Shown here piece after piece: positions 34,692-42,790 of a stretch of DNA of 64,000 nucleotides. The notes below the pieces were generated by a model. The model had not been told where the DNA came from. It was given only the letters and a program-made list of their open reading frames with translations, and made no database searches. The DNA lies in contig JARBTY010000008.1 of NCBI GenBank assembly GCA_029239935.1, forward strand, positions 1 to 64,000. Direction: 5' to 3'. The translations under genes and the position numbers were made by a program. Within the stretch, counting starts at the first letter, position 1; each line of letters begins with the position of its first letter. Source of the stretch: Clostridia bacterium. GTDB taxonomy: Bacteria; Bacillota_A; Clostridia; Lachnospirales; Cellulosilyticaceae.

Positions 34692-36032
34692 ATGGATAAA
34701 CGAAATGCAGAGAAAATCATTAAAGAGGCTGTAGAGCTAAAAAGAGATAGGATTAAGGCAATAGCCCATACTATTTATAAACATCCAGAAACAGGTTATA
34801 GAGAATTTGAAACAGCAGCACTGGCAGCGAGGTACTTAGGTGAATTAGGTCTTGAAGTAATGTGCTTACCAGATATTCCAGGAGTTGTGGCTGTTTGGGA
34901 TACAGGGAAAGAGGGGCCTGTCATAGCTATTTTAGGTGAACTGGATGCTGTGATTAATACAAGTCATCCCGATGCTCACCCTGTTACAGGGGCGGTACAT
35001 GCCTGTGGACATCACGCTCAGATTGCCGCCATGTTGGGCAGTGCGATGGTCTTATGCCAACCACAAATCAAAGGACTGATCTGTGGTAAGATCGTTTTTA
35101 TGGCTGTACCGGCGGAGGAATTTATTGAAGTAGAGTATAGAAATGAACTGAGACAAAAAGGGATTATTAGATATTTTGGAGGTAAGGCAGAGTTTTTACA
35201 CAGAGGGTTATTTGATGAAGTAGCTCTTTGTATGATGATTCATATATCACCCCATCATACCCATAAAGTCTATTTCCCCCAAGGAACAAATGGGTTTTTG
35301 ACTAAAAATATAAAATATATAGGAAAGGCTGCCCATGCCGGTGCTTCCCCGGAGCAGGGGATTAATGCACTTTATGCAGCCAATATTGGGCTTATGGCAG
35401 CGAATTGTTTAAGAGAGACCTTTGAGGAAAAAGATTGTATTCGTTTTCACCCTATTATTACAAAAGGAGGAGACGTTGTTAATGTTATTCCGCAAGAGGT
35501 GCATATTGAAGCGCAGCTTAGAGGAAAAGATATCAAAAAAGTAGTAGAGATTAATAAAAAAATTGACAGAGCTTTTATTGGGGGGGCACTGGCCATGGGA
35601 GCAGAAATTGAGATTGAAGATCTTCCAGGATATATGCCCCTTAGGCCAGACAAACAATTAAGTGATGTGTGTAAAAAGGTTCTCAAGGGTCTTATGTCAG
35701 AAGAAGAATATACAGATGAGGCCCATGGCACCTATAGTTTAGATATGGGGGATTTATCAACTTTAATGCCCACCCTTCATCCTTTTATTCAAGGGGCAGA
35801 AGGCGGTATGCATAGCACAGAGTATAAGATTGTCAATGAGGAGACTGCTTATATTTTAAGCACACAAATACTGGCACTTACCGCACTAGAACTTTTGTGG
35901 AAAGATGGCAAGGCAGCTCAAAAAATTGTTAGTAACTATAGCCCGCTATTTCATACAAAACATGAATACTTCTCATTTGTAGACAAGCTTTTTGATAGAA
36001 AAGTCTTTACTATTACGGATATCTTGAAATAG
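34692..36032 (+). CDS. M20-family amidohydrolase (AbgB/HipO-like)
   Basis: A 446-residue zinc amidohydrolase. HPETGYREFETAALAARYL at the start, LGELDAV, the metal-binding VHACGHHAQIAAMLGSA (with Cys ligand of the M20D group), VPAEEF and a lid domain with GKAAHAGASPEQGINAL are visible. The C-terminal QGAEGGMHSTEY carries the last metal histidine. Family members cleave N-acyl or aminobenzoyl-glutamate amides; the substrate here is not known. ATG 34689 is an alternative start one codon earlier. A GNAT gene follows 43 bases later. Confidence 0.88.
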   Translation: MDKRNAEKIIKEAVELKRDRIKAIAHTIYKHPETGYREFETAALAARYLGELGLEVMCLPDIPGVVAVWDTGKEGPVIAILGELDAVINTSHPDAHPVTGAVHACGHHAQIAAMLGSAMVLCQPQIKGLICGKIVFMAVPAEEFIEVEYRNELRQKGIIRYFGGKAEFLHRGLFDEVALCMMIHISPHHTHKVYFPQGTNGFLTKNIKYIGKAAHAGASPEQGINALYAANIGLMAANCLRETFEEKDCIRFHPIITKGGDVVNVIPQEVHIEAQLRGKDIKKVVEINKKIDRAFIGGALAMGAEIEIEDLPGYMPLRPDKQLSDVCKKVLKGLMSEEEYTDEAHGTYSLDMGDLSTLMPTLHPFIQGAEGGMHSTEYKIVNEETAYILSTQILALTALELLWKDGKAAQKIVSNYSPLFHTKHEYFSFVDKLFDRKVFTITDILK

Positions 36033-36075
36033 GATACATCTGAAATAGGTCAAAAAATTAAATGGAGGGATAAAA

Positions 36076-36576
36076 ATGATAAGACAAGGTACAGTTTTGG
36101 ACAGTGAAAAGATAACGGATATTCTAAAAAGGGCAATAGAGGACTTGGAGTCTAAAAATATCTGGCAATGGGATGAAATCTATCCTGACAGAGATATCAT
36201 AATGAGTGACTTACAAAGTAAAAATCTATATATTGAAGAAGAAGATGGTCAAATAAAAGGCCTTATTGTTTTAAATGAAGAGCAGGATGAAGAATATAAT
36301 GAGCTCACTTGGCAATATACACCTGATAAAATTTTGCTTGTGCATAGAGTGTGTGTAGATCCTCTTTTTGGTGGACAGGGGGTTGGCAAAAGCCTTATGA
36401 AATATGCAGAAGATTATGCGAGAGATAATGGATATGGTGCTGTGCGGTTAGATGCTTTTATACAAAACCCTGTATCCTGTGGTTTATATGAAAAAATCGG
36501 TTATAATAAAGTAGGTATTATCAAGCTTAGAAAAGGTGAGTTCTATTGTTTTGAGAAGTCTATAAAACAAATGTAA
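36076..36576 (+). CDS. GNAT-family acetyltransferase
   Basis: A 166-residue GNAT protein. VHRVCVDPLFGGQGVGKSLMKYAEDYARDNGYGAVRLDAFIQNPVSCGLYEKIGY spans the acetyl-CoA-binding motifs A and B; the N-terminal half (SKNIWQWDEIYPDR-like KNIWQWDEIYPDRDI) is typical of the group with unknown substrates. The start has GGAGGGATAAAA. It is not related closely to the acetyltransferase at 27967. Confidence 0.85.
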   Translation: MIRQGTVLDSEKITDILKRAIEDLESKNIWQWDEIYPDRDIIMSDLQSKNLYIEEEDGQIKGLIVLNEEQDEEYNELTWQYTPDKILLVHRVCVDPLFGGQGVGKSLMKYAEDYARDNGYGAVRLDAFIQNPVSCGLYEKIGYNKVGIIKLRKGEFYCFEKSIKQM

Positions 36577-36592
36577 AAAGGAGAGGCCGGAC

Positions 36593-37060
36593 ATGGGTGT
36601 ACCAGAAGTTAAAATTTTTTTTGAAAAACGTGGCATAGACAACGAGATTATTTTCTTTGATGAAAGCAGTGCGACAGTGGCCTTGGCAGCAAAAGCCCTA
36701 GGCACTCATGAGGAGAGAATAGCCAAAACTCTGGCTTTTAATGTAAAGGACAAAAGTATTGTTGTAGTGGCCTGCGGCACAGCAAAAATTGATAATCAGA
36801 AGTTTAAGGGGGCCTTTAATACAAAAGCCAAGATGATGTCCTATGAGGAGACGCTGGCTAAGACGGGTCATCCTGTAGGCGGAGTATGCCCTTTTGGTCT
36901 GCCTGAGGATGTGGAGATCTATATTGATGAAAGTATTAAGTCATTTGATACCATCTATCCGGCAGCTGGAGGAACGAATACAGCGGTAAAAATGACACCA
37001 GAGGAACTTACACATATAACAGGGGGCATATGGGTAGATGTGTGTAAAGTGGCGGAATAA
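36593..37060 (+). CDS. YbaK/EbsC-type aminoacyl-tRNA deacylase
   Basis: A 155-residue member of the YbaK/ProX/EbsC editing family. RIAKTLAFNVKDKSIVVVACGTAKIDNQKFK includes the conserved Lys in the AKTL segment, and TGHPVGGVCPFGLPEDVEIYIDES is the signature loop. The family deacylates mischarged tRNAs (for example Cys- or Ala-tRNA-Pro). Which error it corrects cannot be read from sequence. An AAGGAGAGG site gives the ATG at 36593. Confidence 0.9.
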   Translation: MGVPEVKIFFEKRGIDNEIIFFDESSATVALAAKALGTHEERIAKTLAFNVKDKSIVVVACGTAKIDNQKFKGAFNTKAKMMSYEETLAKTGHPVGGVCPFGLPEDVEIYIDESIKSFDTIYPAAGGTNTAVKMTPEELTHITGGIWVDVCKVAE

Positions 37061-37093
37061 AAGTTAGAGACTGCACAGTAAAGGAGTAATGAG

Positions 37094-37849
37094 ATGAAAT
37101 GTGTATCATGGAATGTGAATGGGTTAAGAGCCTGTATGACCAAGGGTTTTTTAGAGTATTTTAATGAGATGGATGCAGATATTTTTTGCCTTCAGGAGAT
37201 TAAACTACAGGAAGGGCAAATTGAGATGCAGTTGCCAGGTTATCATCAGTATTTTAATTATGCTGAGAAAAAGGGGTATTCCGGAACAGCTATTTTTTGT
37301 AAAAAAGAGCCTTTAAGTGTGACTTATGGTATAGGCATGGCTCACCATGACACAGAAGGAAGAGTTATTACGTTAGAGTTTGATACATTTTATGCAGTAA
37401 CAGTATATACTCCCAATGCTCAAAATGAACTGGCAAGACTGGATTATCGTATGGAATGGGAAAACGATTTTAGGGAATACCTGATAGGACTGGATGCGCA
37501 CAAACCGGTTATATTATGTGGGGACCTCAATGTGGCGCACCGAGAAATAGACCTAAAAAATCCAAAATCCAATCAAAAAAGTGCAGGTTTTAGTATAGAG
37601 GAAAGGGAGCAGTTTACAAAGCTCTTGGAGGCTGGTTTTATAGATACTTATCGTTATTTTTACCCTGAACAGGAAGGAGCGTATTCTTGGTGGTCGTACA
37701 GGTTTAAGGCCAGAGAGAACAATGCTGGTTGGAGAATAGACTATTTTGTGGTATCTAAGAGCATACAGGATGCCTTGATAAGTGCGCGAATTTATCATGA
37801 AGTGATGGGTTCAGATCATTGTCCAGTAGGTCTTGAAATAGACTTATAA
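37094..37849 (+). CDS. exoA: Exodeoxyribonuclease III / AP endonuclease
   Basis: A 251-residue Xth-type nuclease for base excision repair. SWNVNGLRACMTKGF, DIFCLQEIKLQ (metal Glu), YTPNAQNELARLDYR, LCGDLNVAHREIDLKNP (catalytic Asp/Asn) and SDHCPVGLEI (catalytic His) are all present in order. The AAGGAGTAATGAG site precedes ATG 37094. The length is normal for the firmicute ExoA group. It lies 33 bases after the YbaK-type gene. Confidence 0.95.
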   Translation: MKCVSWNVNGLRACMTKGFLEYFNEMDADIFCLQEIKLQEGQIEMQLPGYHQYFNYAEKKGYSGTAIFCKKEPLSVTYGIGMAHHDTEGRVITLEFDTFYAVTVYTPNAQNELARLDYRMEWENDFREYLIGLDAHKPVILCGDLNVAHREIDLKNPKSNQKSAGFSIEEREQFTKLLEAGFIDTYRYFYPEQEGAYSWWSYRFKARENNAGWRIDYFVVSKSIQDALISARIYHEVMGSDHCPVGLEIDL

Positions 37850-37936
37850 GAGCGATTAGAGGCAAGACAAGCCAAATAACTTATGATATGATAAAGTAGA
37901 AATAGCACTTACTATTTAAAAAAGGAGAACAAAGCG

Positions 37937-38320
37937 ATGAAATATAAAATGCTTCATACATGTCTTAGGGTAATGGATTTAGAGAAGTCCTTGGCGTTTT
38001 ACAAAGAGGCGCTGGGGTTTGTAGAAGTAAAAAGGAAAGACAATAAGGAGTATAAGTTCACCCTTGTTTATTTAACCGATGAGAGCCATTCTTATGAATT
38101 AGAGTTAACTTATAATTATGACCCAGAAAAGCCTTACGAGATTGGGAATGGATTTAGCCATACGGCAGTAGCATCCGCAGATTTAGAGGCATCCCGACAA
38201 TATCACATGGATTTAGGATATGAAGTAACACCTCTAAAAGGGCTTCCAGGAGAACCACCGAGATTTTATTTTGTAACAGATCCAGATGGTTACAAAGTGG
38301 AAGTTATTCGTGCCTCTTAA
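37937..38320 (+). CDS. VOC-family protein, lactoylglutathione lyase-like
   Basis: A 127-residue glyoxalase-fold protein. HTCLRVMDLEKSLAFYKEALGF and HTAVASADLEASRQYHMDLGYEV are the two beta-alpha-beta modules; His7, Glu after YELEL, His in FSHTAV and Glu in VEVIR match the four metal ligands of glyoxalase I. It probably detoxifies methylglyoxal, but clostridia usually lack glutathione, so the thiol cofactor is uncertain. The start has AAAGGAGAACAAAGCG. Confidence 0.87.
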   Translation: MKYKMLHTCLRVMDLEKSLAFYKEALGFVEVKRKDNKEYKFTLVYLTDESHSYELELTYNYDPEKPYEIGNGFSHTAVASADLEASRQYHMDLGYEVTPLKGLPGEPPRFYFVTDPDGYKVEVIRAS

Positions 38321-38346
38321 TAGCCTGTGCATAGACTAGAAAATAT

Positions 38347-38399
38347 AAAAACTCCCTATGATTATTTTTGTTTTTTAAAATAGTCATAGGGAGTTTTTT
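38347..38399. terminator. Bidirectional intrinsic terminator
   Basis: ACTCCCTATGA (38351-38361) pairs with TCATAGGGAGT (38384-38394), flanked by A4 and T6. It lies between the converging VOC and threonine ammonia-lyase genes. Confidence 0.85.
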
Positions 38400-38400
38400 C

Positions 38401-39627
38401 TTAGTAAATCACTTCTACACTATAGCCCTCATCCGCTAAAGTATCCATGACAGCCTGAATATGGTCATGGCCATTGGTTTCAACGGTTACTTCCAGTGCA
38501 ACATACCTAAGACGATCCAAGGCCTTAAACTGATTATGTTCCAATTTTACAACGTTAGCACCAAGTTTCGAAAGTATTTCAGCTATTTTAACCAGCTGAC
38601 CGGGAGTATCCTTGAGCTTAACAGAAAAACAAAATAGTCGTCCTCTGGAGTAAAGGCCGTGATTAAGGAGCGAAGACATAGTCAGTACATCAATGTTGCC
38701 GCCACTGATAACAGAAACTACCTTTTTGTTTTGAGTGTTTAATTTTTTGAGAGCAGCTACAGAAAGAGCACCGGTTGCTTCGGCCACCAGTTTATGTTTT
38801 TCTACTAATAAAAAGATAGCTTCTATGAGATCATGATCATCAAGAGTGATAATCTCATCCACATAATCTTTAATGATATCAAAGGTTAAATCACCAGGTT
38901 TTTTAACGGCAGCCCCGTCTGCAATCGTATCTACATAAGGCAGGTCCACAAGTTTTCCAGAGTCTACAGAAAGCTTCATAGCTTGGGCACCCGTTGACTC
39001 CACTCCAATAATCTTAATACGGGGATTGATAGCTTTGGCAGCTACAGCCATGCCGCCGATTAGCCCGCCGCCCCCAATAGGAACAAGGATAATATCAGTG
39101 TCTGGCAGTTCTTCGAGTATTTCAAGAGCAATAGTACCTTGACCAGCCATAATGTCCCTATCATTAAAAGGATGTATAAAGGTATAACCTTTTTCTTTTT
39201 CAAGTCTTTGTGCTTCTTCATAGGCTTCATCATAGATGCTGCCAAAAAGGACCACTTCAGCACCCCATTTTTTGGTAGAGTTAACTTTAATAAGGGGGGT
39301 TGTTTTGGGCATTACAATGGTAGCAGCAATGCCGAGAGAGTGGGCAGAGTAAGCAACGCCTTGCGCATGGTTACCGGCAGATGACGCAATAAGCCCTCTT
39401 TCTTTTTCAGCGTTGGTTAATTTCATGATTTTGTTAAGGGCCCCTCGTATTTTAAAGGATCCAGTGATTTGTAAATTTTCAGGTTTTAAATAAACTTGAT
39501 TATTAAATTCTTTACTTAAGTCATAGCTATAGATAAGATTTGTCGGTACACAAGTATTTTTAATGCGTTCTTTAGCATCTACAATATTTTGCAAAGAAAG
39601 TGTGTTTTCATGAGTCTGTGAAGACAT
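38401..39627 (-). CDS. ilvA: Threonine ammonia-lyase
   Basis: A 408-residue PLP enzyme converting threonine to 2-oxobutanoate and ammonia. Lys59 in ITGSFKIRGA is the predicted Schiff-base lysine; SSAGNHAQGVAYSA, the PIGGGGLIGG phosphate loop and VSVISGGNID follow. Residues about 330-408 are one ACT-type domain (FSVKLKDTPGQLVKIAEIL), which suggests amino-acid regulation. I chose the ATG at 39627, eight bases after GGAGG; a TTG at 39642 overlaps that site. It may serve isoleucine synthesis or threonine catabolism; no ilv gene is nearby. Confidence 0.93.
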   Translation of the reverse strand: MSSQTHENTLSLQNIVDAKERIKNTCVPTNLIYSYDLSKEFNNQVYLKPENLQITGSFKIRGALNKIMKLTNAEKERGLIASSAGNHAQGVAYSAHSLGIAATIVMPKTTPLIKVNSTKKWGAEVVLFGSIYDEAYEEAQRLEKEKGYTFIHPFNDRDIMAGQGTIALEILEELPDTDIILVPIGGGGLIGGMAVAAKAINPRIKIIGVESTGAQAMKLSVDSGKLVDLPYVDTIADGAAVKKPGDLTFDIIKDYVDEIITLDDHDLIEAIFLLVEKHKLVAEATGALSVAALKKLNTQNKKVVSVISGGNIDVLTMSSLLNHGLYSRGRLFCFSVKLKDTPGQLVKIAEILSKLGANVVKLEHNQFKALDRLRYVALEVTVETNGHDHIQAVMDTLADEGYSVEVIY

Positions 39628-39825
39628 AAGCAGAACCTCCAAGTATCTGATAAGTAAATTCTCAAAACAATATACCCTCTATTATAATCAATCAAGTAAA
39701 CAGATGCAAATATTTCCCCTGTTTAGTAGAACGGTACGAATAGGAGATATTATCTGTAACGGCTTGAAAAATAGATGAGATATGCTAAGATAAGGATAAA
39801 ACATAGGTATGTAAAGGGGGAGTTT

Positions 39826-41319
39826 ATGAAGCTTTCACAATTAAATAAATACCAAAGTATAGTTATTCAGTGTCATGATAACCCAGATCCAGATGGTATT
39901 GGAGCAGGTTACGCCCTATATAAATTTTTTAAATACCAAGGAAAGACAGTAAGATTTGTTTATAGCGGGAAGCTTAGAATCACAAAACCTAATATTTTAA
40001 TGCTGGTAGAGGAGTTTAATATCCCCCTGGAATATATAGAACAAATGCATGTAGAAGGATTACTTATAACGGTTGATTGTCAATATGGGGCTGGGAATGT
40101 GACCCAGCTTAATGCAAAAGATATAGCTATTATAGACCACCATCAGCCAGAAATAAAGGGGATAGAAAAAAGTGAAATACGGAGTTTTTTAGCCAGTGCC
40201 TGTACGCTAGTATGGGATCTTTTGTGCGAAGAAGGCTTTCAGGTAAACGAGCATATAGATATCGCTACGATGCTGTATTATGGGCTTTTTATAGATAGCA
40301 GCGGGTTTGCAGAAATACAGCATCCTTTAGACAGGGATATGAGAGACAGCCTTAAGATAGATCAAGGGGTGATTAGGAAGCTAAGAAATTCAGTTCTGAC
40401 ACTTCCAGAGCTTGAAATAGCTGGTATGGCGCTCATAAGACATTCTTATAACGCTGCCAATAAGTTTGTTGTCGTAAAAGCAAAAGAGTGTGATCCTAAC
40501 ATCTTAGGTTTTATAAGTGATTTGGCCATTCAAGTAGATAGCGTCTATGTATCTATTGTTTATAATGAGATTGATAAAGGCATCAAGTTTTCTGTAAGAA
40601 GCTGTGTGAAAGAAGTGATGGCCAATGAGCTGGCAGCTTATCTGTCAGAAGGAATAGGTTCTGGGGGTGGGCATATAGAAAAAGCGGGAGGTATGATTAG
40701 CAAAAAAGAGTTCAATAAGAAATACAATCGTTTTAATGCAGATGAGTACTTTTTAAGAAGACTTACTAAATATTATAAATCCTTTGATGTGATCTATAGC
40801 ATGGAGGATGTTAATATGGGGAATATGAAGTTATACAGAGAGAAAGCACTGCCCATAGGATTTGTTAAATTAATCGATGTGGTACCGGATGCTACCTCAA
40901 TTATTATAAGAACTTTGGAAGGGGATATTGACTTATTTGTCAGTCATAATACCTATGCCATGATAGGCATAAAGGGAGAGGTATACCCAACAACTCGAGA
41001 AAAATTTGAGAAGGATTATAAGGAATTGGACGAAGTCTACAATTTAGACTTTGAGTACTTCCCAAGTATTAGGAATAAAGAAAACGGCAGGTTCATTCAA
41101 CTCCATCATTATGCTAAAAAATGTATCTCAAAAGGAGAAAATGATATTTACGCTAAACCTTTAGAAAAAGCTGTAAAAGTATTTACTGCTTGGGACAGAG
41201 AAAAATATATGTATGGTAAAATAGGAGACTATCTTGTCAATAGAAAAGATGATCCTCATGATATCTCCATAATAGAAAAGGATATTTTTTGTAAAACTTA
41301 TGATGCAATAATAAGATAA
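39826..41319 (+). CDS. DHH-family phosphoesterase with a long extra C-terminal domain
   Basis: A 497-residue protein. The first ~320 residues are a NrnA/RecJ-like DHH-DHHA1 phosphoesterase: IQCHDNPDPDGIGAGYAL, LITVDCQYG, AIIDHHQPE and GSGGGHIEKAGG. Members hydrolyse oligoribonucleotides, pAp or cyclic dinucleotide products. The last ~165 residues, from about FDVIYSMEDVNMGN, include a small-barrel-like segment (IRTLEGDIDLFVSHNTYAMIGIKGEVYPTTREKF) that I do not recognise. I chose ATG 39826 after AAAGGGGG; an ATG at 39775 has no site. The gene is monocistronic. Confidence 0.87.
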   Translation: MKLSQLNKYQSIVIQCHDNPDPDGIGAGYALYKFFKYQGKTVRFVYSGKLRITKPNILMLVEEFNIPLEYIEQMHVEGLLITVDCQYGAGNVTQLNAKDIAIIDHHQPEIKGIEKSEIRSFLASACTLVWDLLCEEGFQVNEHIDIATMLYYGLFIDSSGFAEIQHPLDRDMRDSLKIDQGVIRKLRNSVLTLPELEIAGMALIRHSYNAANKFVVVKAKECDPNILGFISDLAIQVDSVYVSIVYNEIDKGIKFSVRSCVKEVMANELAAYLSEGIGSGGGHIEKAGGMISKKEFNKKYNRFNADEYFLRRLTKYYKSFDVIYSMEDVNMGNMKLYREKALPIGFVKLIDVVPDATSIIIRTLEGDIDLFVSHNTYAMIGIKGEVYPTTREKFEKDYKELDEVYNLDFEYFPSIRNKENGRFIQLHHYAKKCISKGENDIYAKPLEKAVKVFTAWDREKYMYGKIGDYLVNRKDDPHDISIIEKDIFCKTYDAIIR

Positions 41320-41320
41320 A

Positions 41321-41377
41321 AGAGAGCTTTATCAAGTGTGTAAAACTTAACGCGCTTGATAAAGCTCTTTTTTATTT
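41321..41377. terminator. Bidirectional intrinsic terminator
   Basis: AGAGCTTTATCAAG pairs with CTTGATAAAGCTCT with a GC-containing loop, then TTTTTT. It ends the DHH gene and overlaps the stop codon of the converging small gene. Confidence 0.82.
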
Positions 41378-41567
41378 AGATATCATCTACGTCGGTTTCT
41401 TCCCCATACCTGACGGTACCATTAGAATTAAACCCTCCGGATGAATCATATTGTATAAAGGTACCATCTTTAGGTTCCTTAGATAAGCTGTCACTTTTAG
41501 AAGGAATATCCAAAAGTATTTCAGTATGCGTTTTAGGATGTAGGGTGTTATTTTTATGTTTTTTCAT
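41376..41567 (-). CDS. Small hydrophilic hypothetical protein
   Basis: A 63-residue highly polar protein (MKKHKNNTLHPKTHTEILL... ending EETDVDDI) with no hydrophobic core, cysteine or known motif. It has an AAAGG site eight bases before the ATG and a shared terminator at the end, which argues that it is a real gene. The composition suggests a disordered or small acid-soluble type protein; no family is recognised. Confidence 0.5.
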   Translation of the reverse strand: MKKHKNNTLHPKTHTEILLDIPSKSDSLSKEPKDGTFIQYDSSGGFNSNGTVRYGEETDVDDI

Positions 41568-41695
41568 GGAATAAGCCTTTCACTATTTTTGATTTTTTAT
41601 CCATATTCAAAGAGATGATAAACTTTTATTGCCCAGATGTAGTGTGTGCAAACAAATAAATCGTATACATTTTATAAAAATATTTATATTATATA

Positions 41696-41734
41696 AGTAT
41701 ATACATTGACAGGCGAGGTATATACTATTAATAT
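41696..41734 (+). promoter_or_regulatory. Promoter and dyad operator of the first PadR cassette
   Basis: AGTATATAC (41696-41704) and GTATATACT (41718-41726) form a perfect 9-bp inverted repeat with a 13-base spacer. TTGACA (41706-41711) and TAATAT (41729-41734), 17 bases apart, form a promoter overlapped by the dyad. The layout fits PadR autorepression. Confidence 0.72.
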
Positions 41735-41776
41735 ATAAATATAAAAGAAATGTATAAGAGAAAGACAGGTGATGAA

Positions 41777-42097
41777 ATGTCTATAACATCCGACTTAATA
41801 AGAGGTCATACGGAAACAATTATATTAGCGCAGCTTGTGTTCAAAGACAGTTATGGTTATGAAATAAACAAGAGAGTACAAGAGAAGACAGAGGGACGGT
41901 ATGAACTTAAAGAAGCCACTTTATACAGTGCCTTTCGTAGACTGGAGCAAGCAGGATATATATTATCTTATTGGGGAGATGAAACAACAGGGGCAAGGAG
42001 ACGTTATTATTCCATAACGCCTTTAGGGAAAATGACTTATGAAAATAATAAAAAAGATTGGCAGCGAGCCAAGGAATTAATTGATAAGCTAATTTAA
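41777..42097 (+). CDS. PadR-family transcriptional regulator (first cassette)
   Basis: A 106-residue PadR repressor with winged-helix ILAQLVFKDSYGYEINKRVQEKTEGRYELKEATLYSAFRRLEQAGYILSYW and the beta-wing GARRRYYSITPLGK, then a dimerisation helix. I chose ATG 41777, after AGGTGATGAA; an in-frame ATG at 41750 lacks a site. It heads an operon with a DUF1700-like membrane protein and a DUF4097 protein, the same arrangement as at 59523, and its promoter carries a TATAC dyad. Confidence 0.9.
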   Translation: MSITSDLIRGHTETIILAQLVFKDSYGYEINKRVQEKTEGRYELKEATLYSAFRRLEQAGYILSYWGDETTGARRRYYSITPLGKMTYENNKKDWQRAKELIDKLI

Positions 42098-42119
42098 TAA
42101 AAATAGGGAGGCAGACCAA

Positions 42120-42788
42120 ATGAATAGTAAAATTAGAAGTAAAGTGGAATTGTTATTTACAGAAGCTCCAAAAACAAAAAAAGCTTTGGAACTTAAAGAA
42201 GAAATTATCGTCAATCTTACAGAGAAATATGATGACTTAGTAAAAGTTGGGAAATCATCAGAAGAAGCCTATAACAATGTGATTGCCAGTATTGGGGATG
42301 TGGATGAATTGATAAGGAGTCTTAAACAAAACGATATATTAAGTTTTGAAAGAGAAGAACAGGAACGAAAGAAAACAGCATTAGTTGTTTCGGGAGCTGT
42401 AGGCTTATATATTTTAAGTGTCATCACACTTATTACAATGACAGCCATATTGAATATAGATGGGGTCATAGGGACAATGGTGTTTTTGCTGATAGCCGGC
42501 ATTGCCACATGTATACTCATTTATCACTTCATGTCTAAACCGAGTTATACCAAAATGGATGATACTTTAGTAGAAGAATTTAAAGAATGGAAACAAAACA
42601 GTACACAAACCAACCAACTGCGCAAATCACTTATCTCTATTATGTGGACACTGATTACAGTCATCTATTTGCTGCTGAGTTTCACATTAAATATATGGGC
42701 CTACTCATGGATTATATTTATATTAGGTGCGGTGATAGAACAAATTATAAAACTTCTGTTTGATATGAAAAATATGAAGGGGCAATAG
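42120..42788 (+). CDS. DUF1700/permease-prefix-type membrane protein (first cassette)
   Basis: A 222-residue protein. Residues 1-80 are a helical segment with the usual EAPKTKKALELKEEIIVNLTEKYDDLVKVGKSSEEAYNNVIASIGDVDELIRSL pattern of DUF1700-like and permease-prefix domains. Four hydrophobic helices follow (about 85-108, 112-132, 168-188, 194-212). The family is found with PadR regulators and DUF4097 proteins and has no established function. The gene has GGGAGGCAGACCAA before its ATG and is 2 bases from the DUF4097 gene. Confidence 0.82.
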   Translation: MNSKIRSKVELLFTEAPKTKKALELKEEIIVNLTEKYDDLVKVGKSSEEAYNNVIASIGDVDELIRSLKQNDILSFEREEQERKKTALVVSGAVGLYILSVITLITMTAILNIDGVIGTMVFLLIAGIATCILIYHFMSKPSYTKMDDTLVEEFKEWKQNSTQTNQLRKSLISIMWTLITVIYLLLSFTLNIWAYSWIIFILGAVIEQIIKLLFDMKNMKGQ

Positions 42789-42790
42789 AT

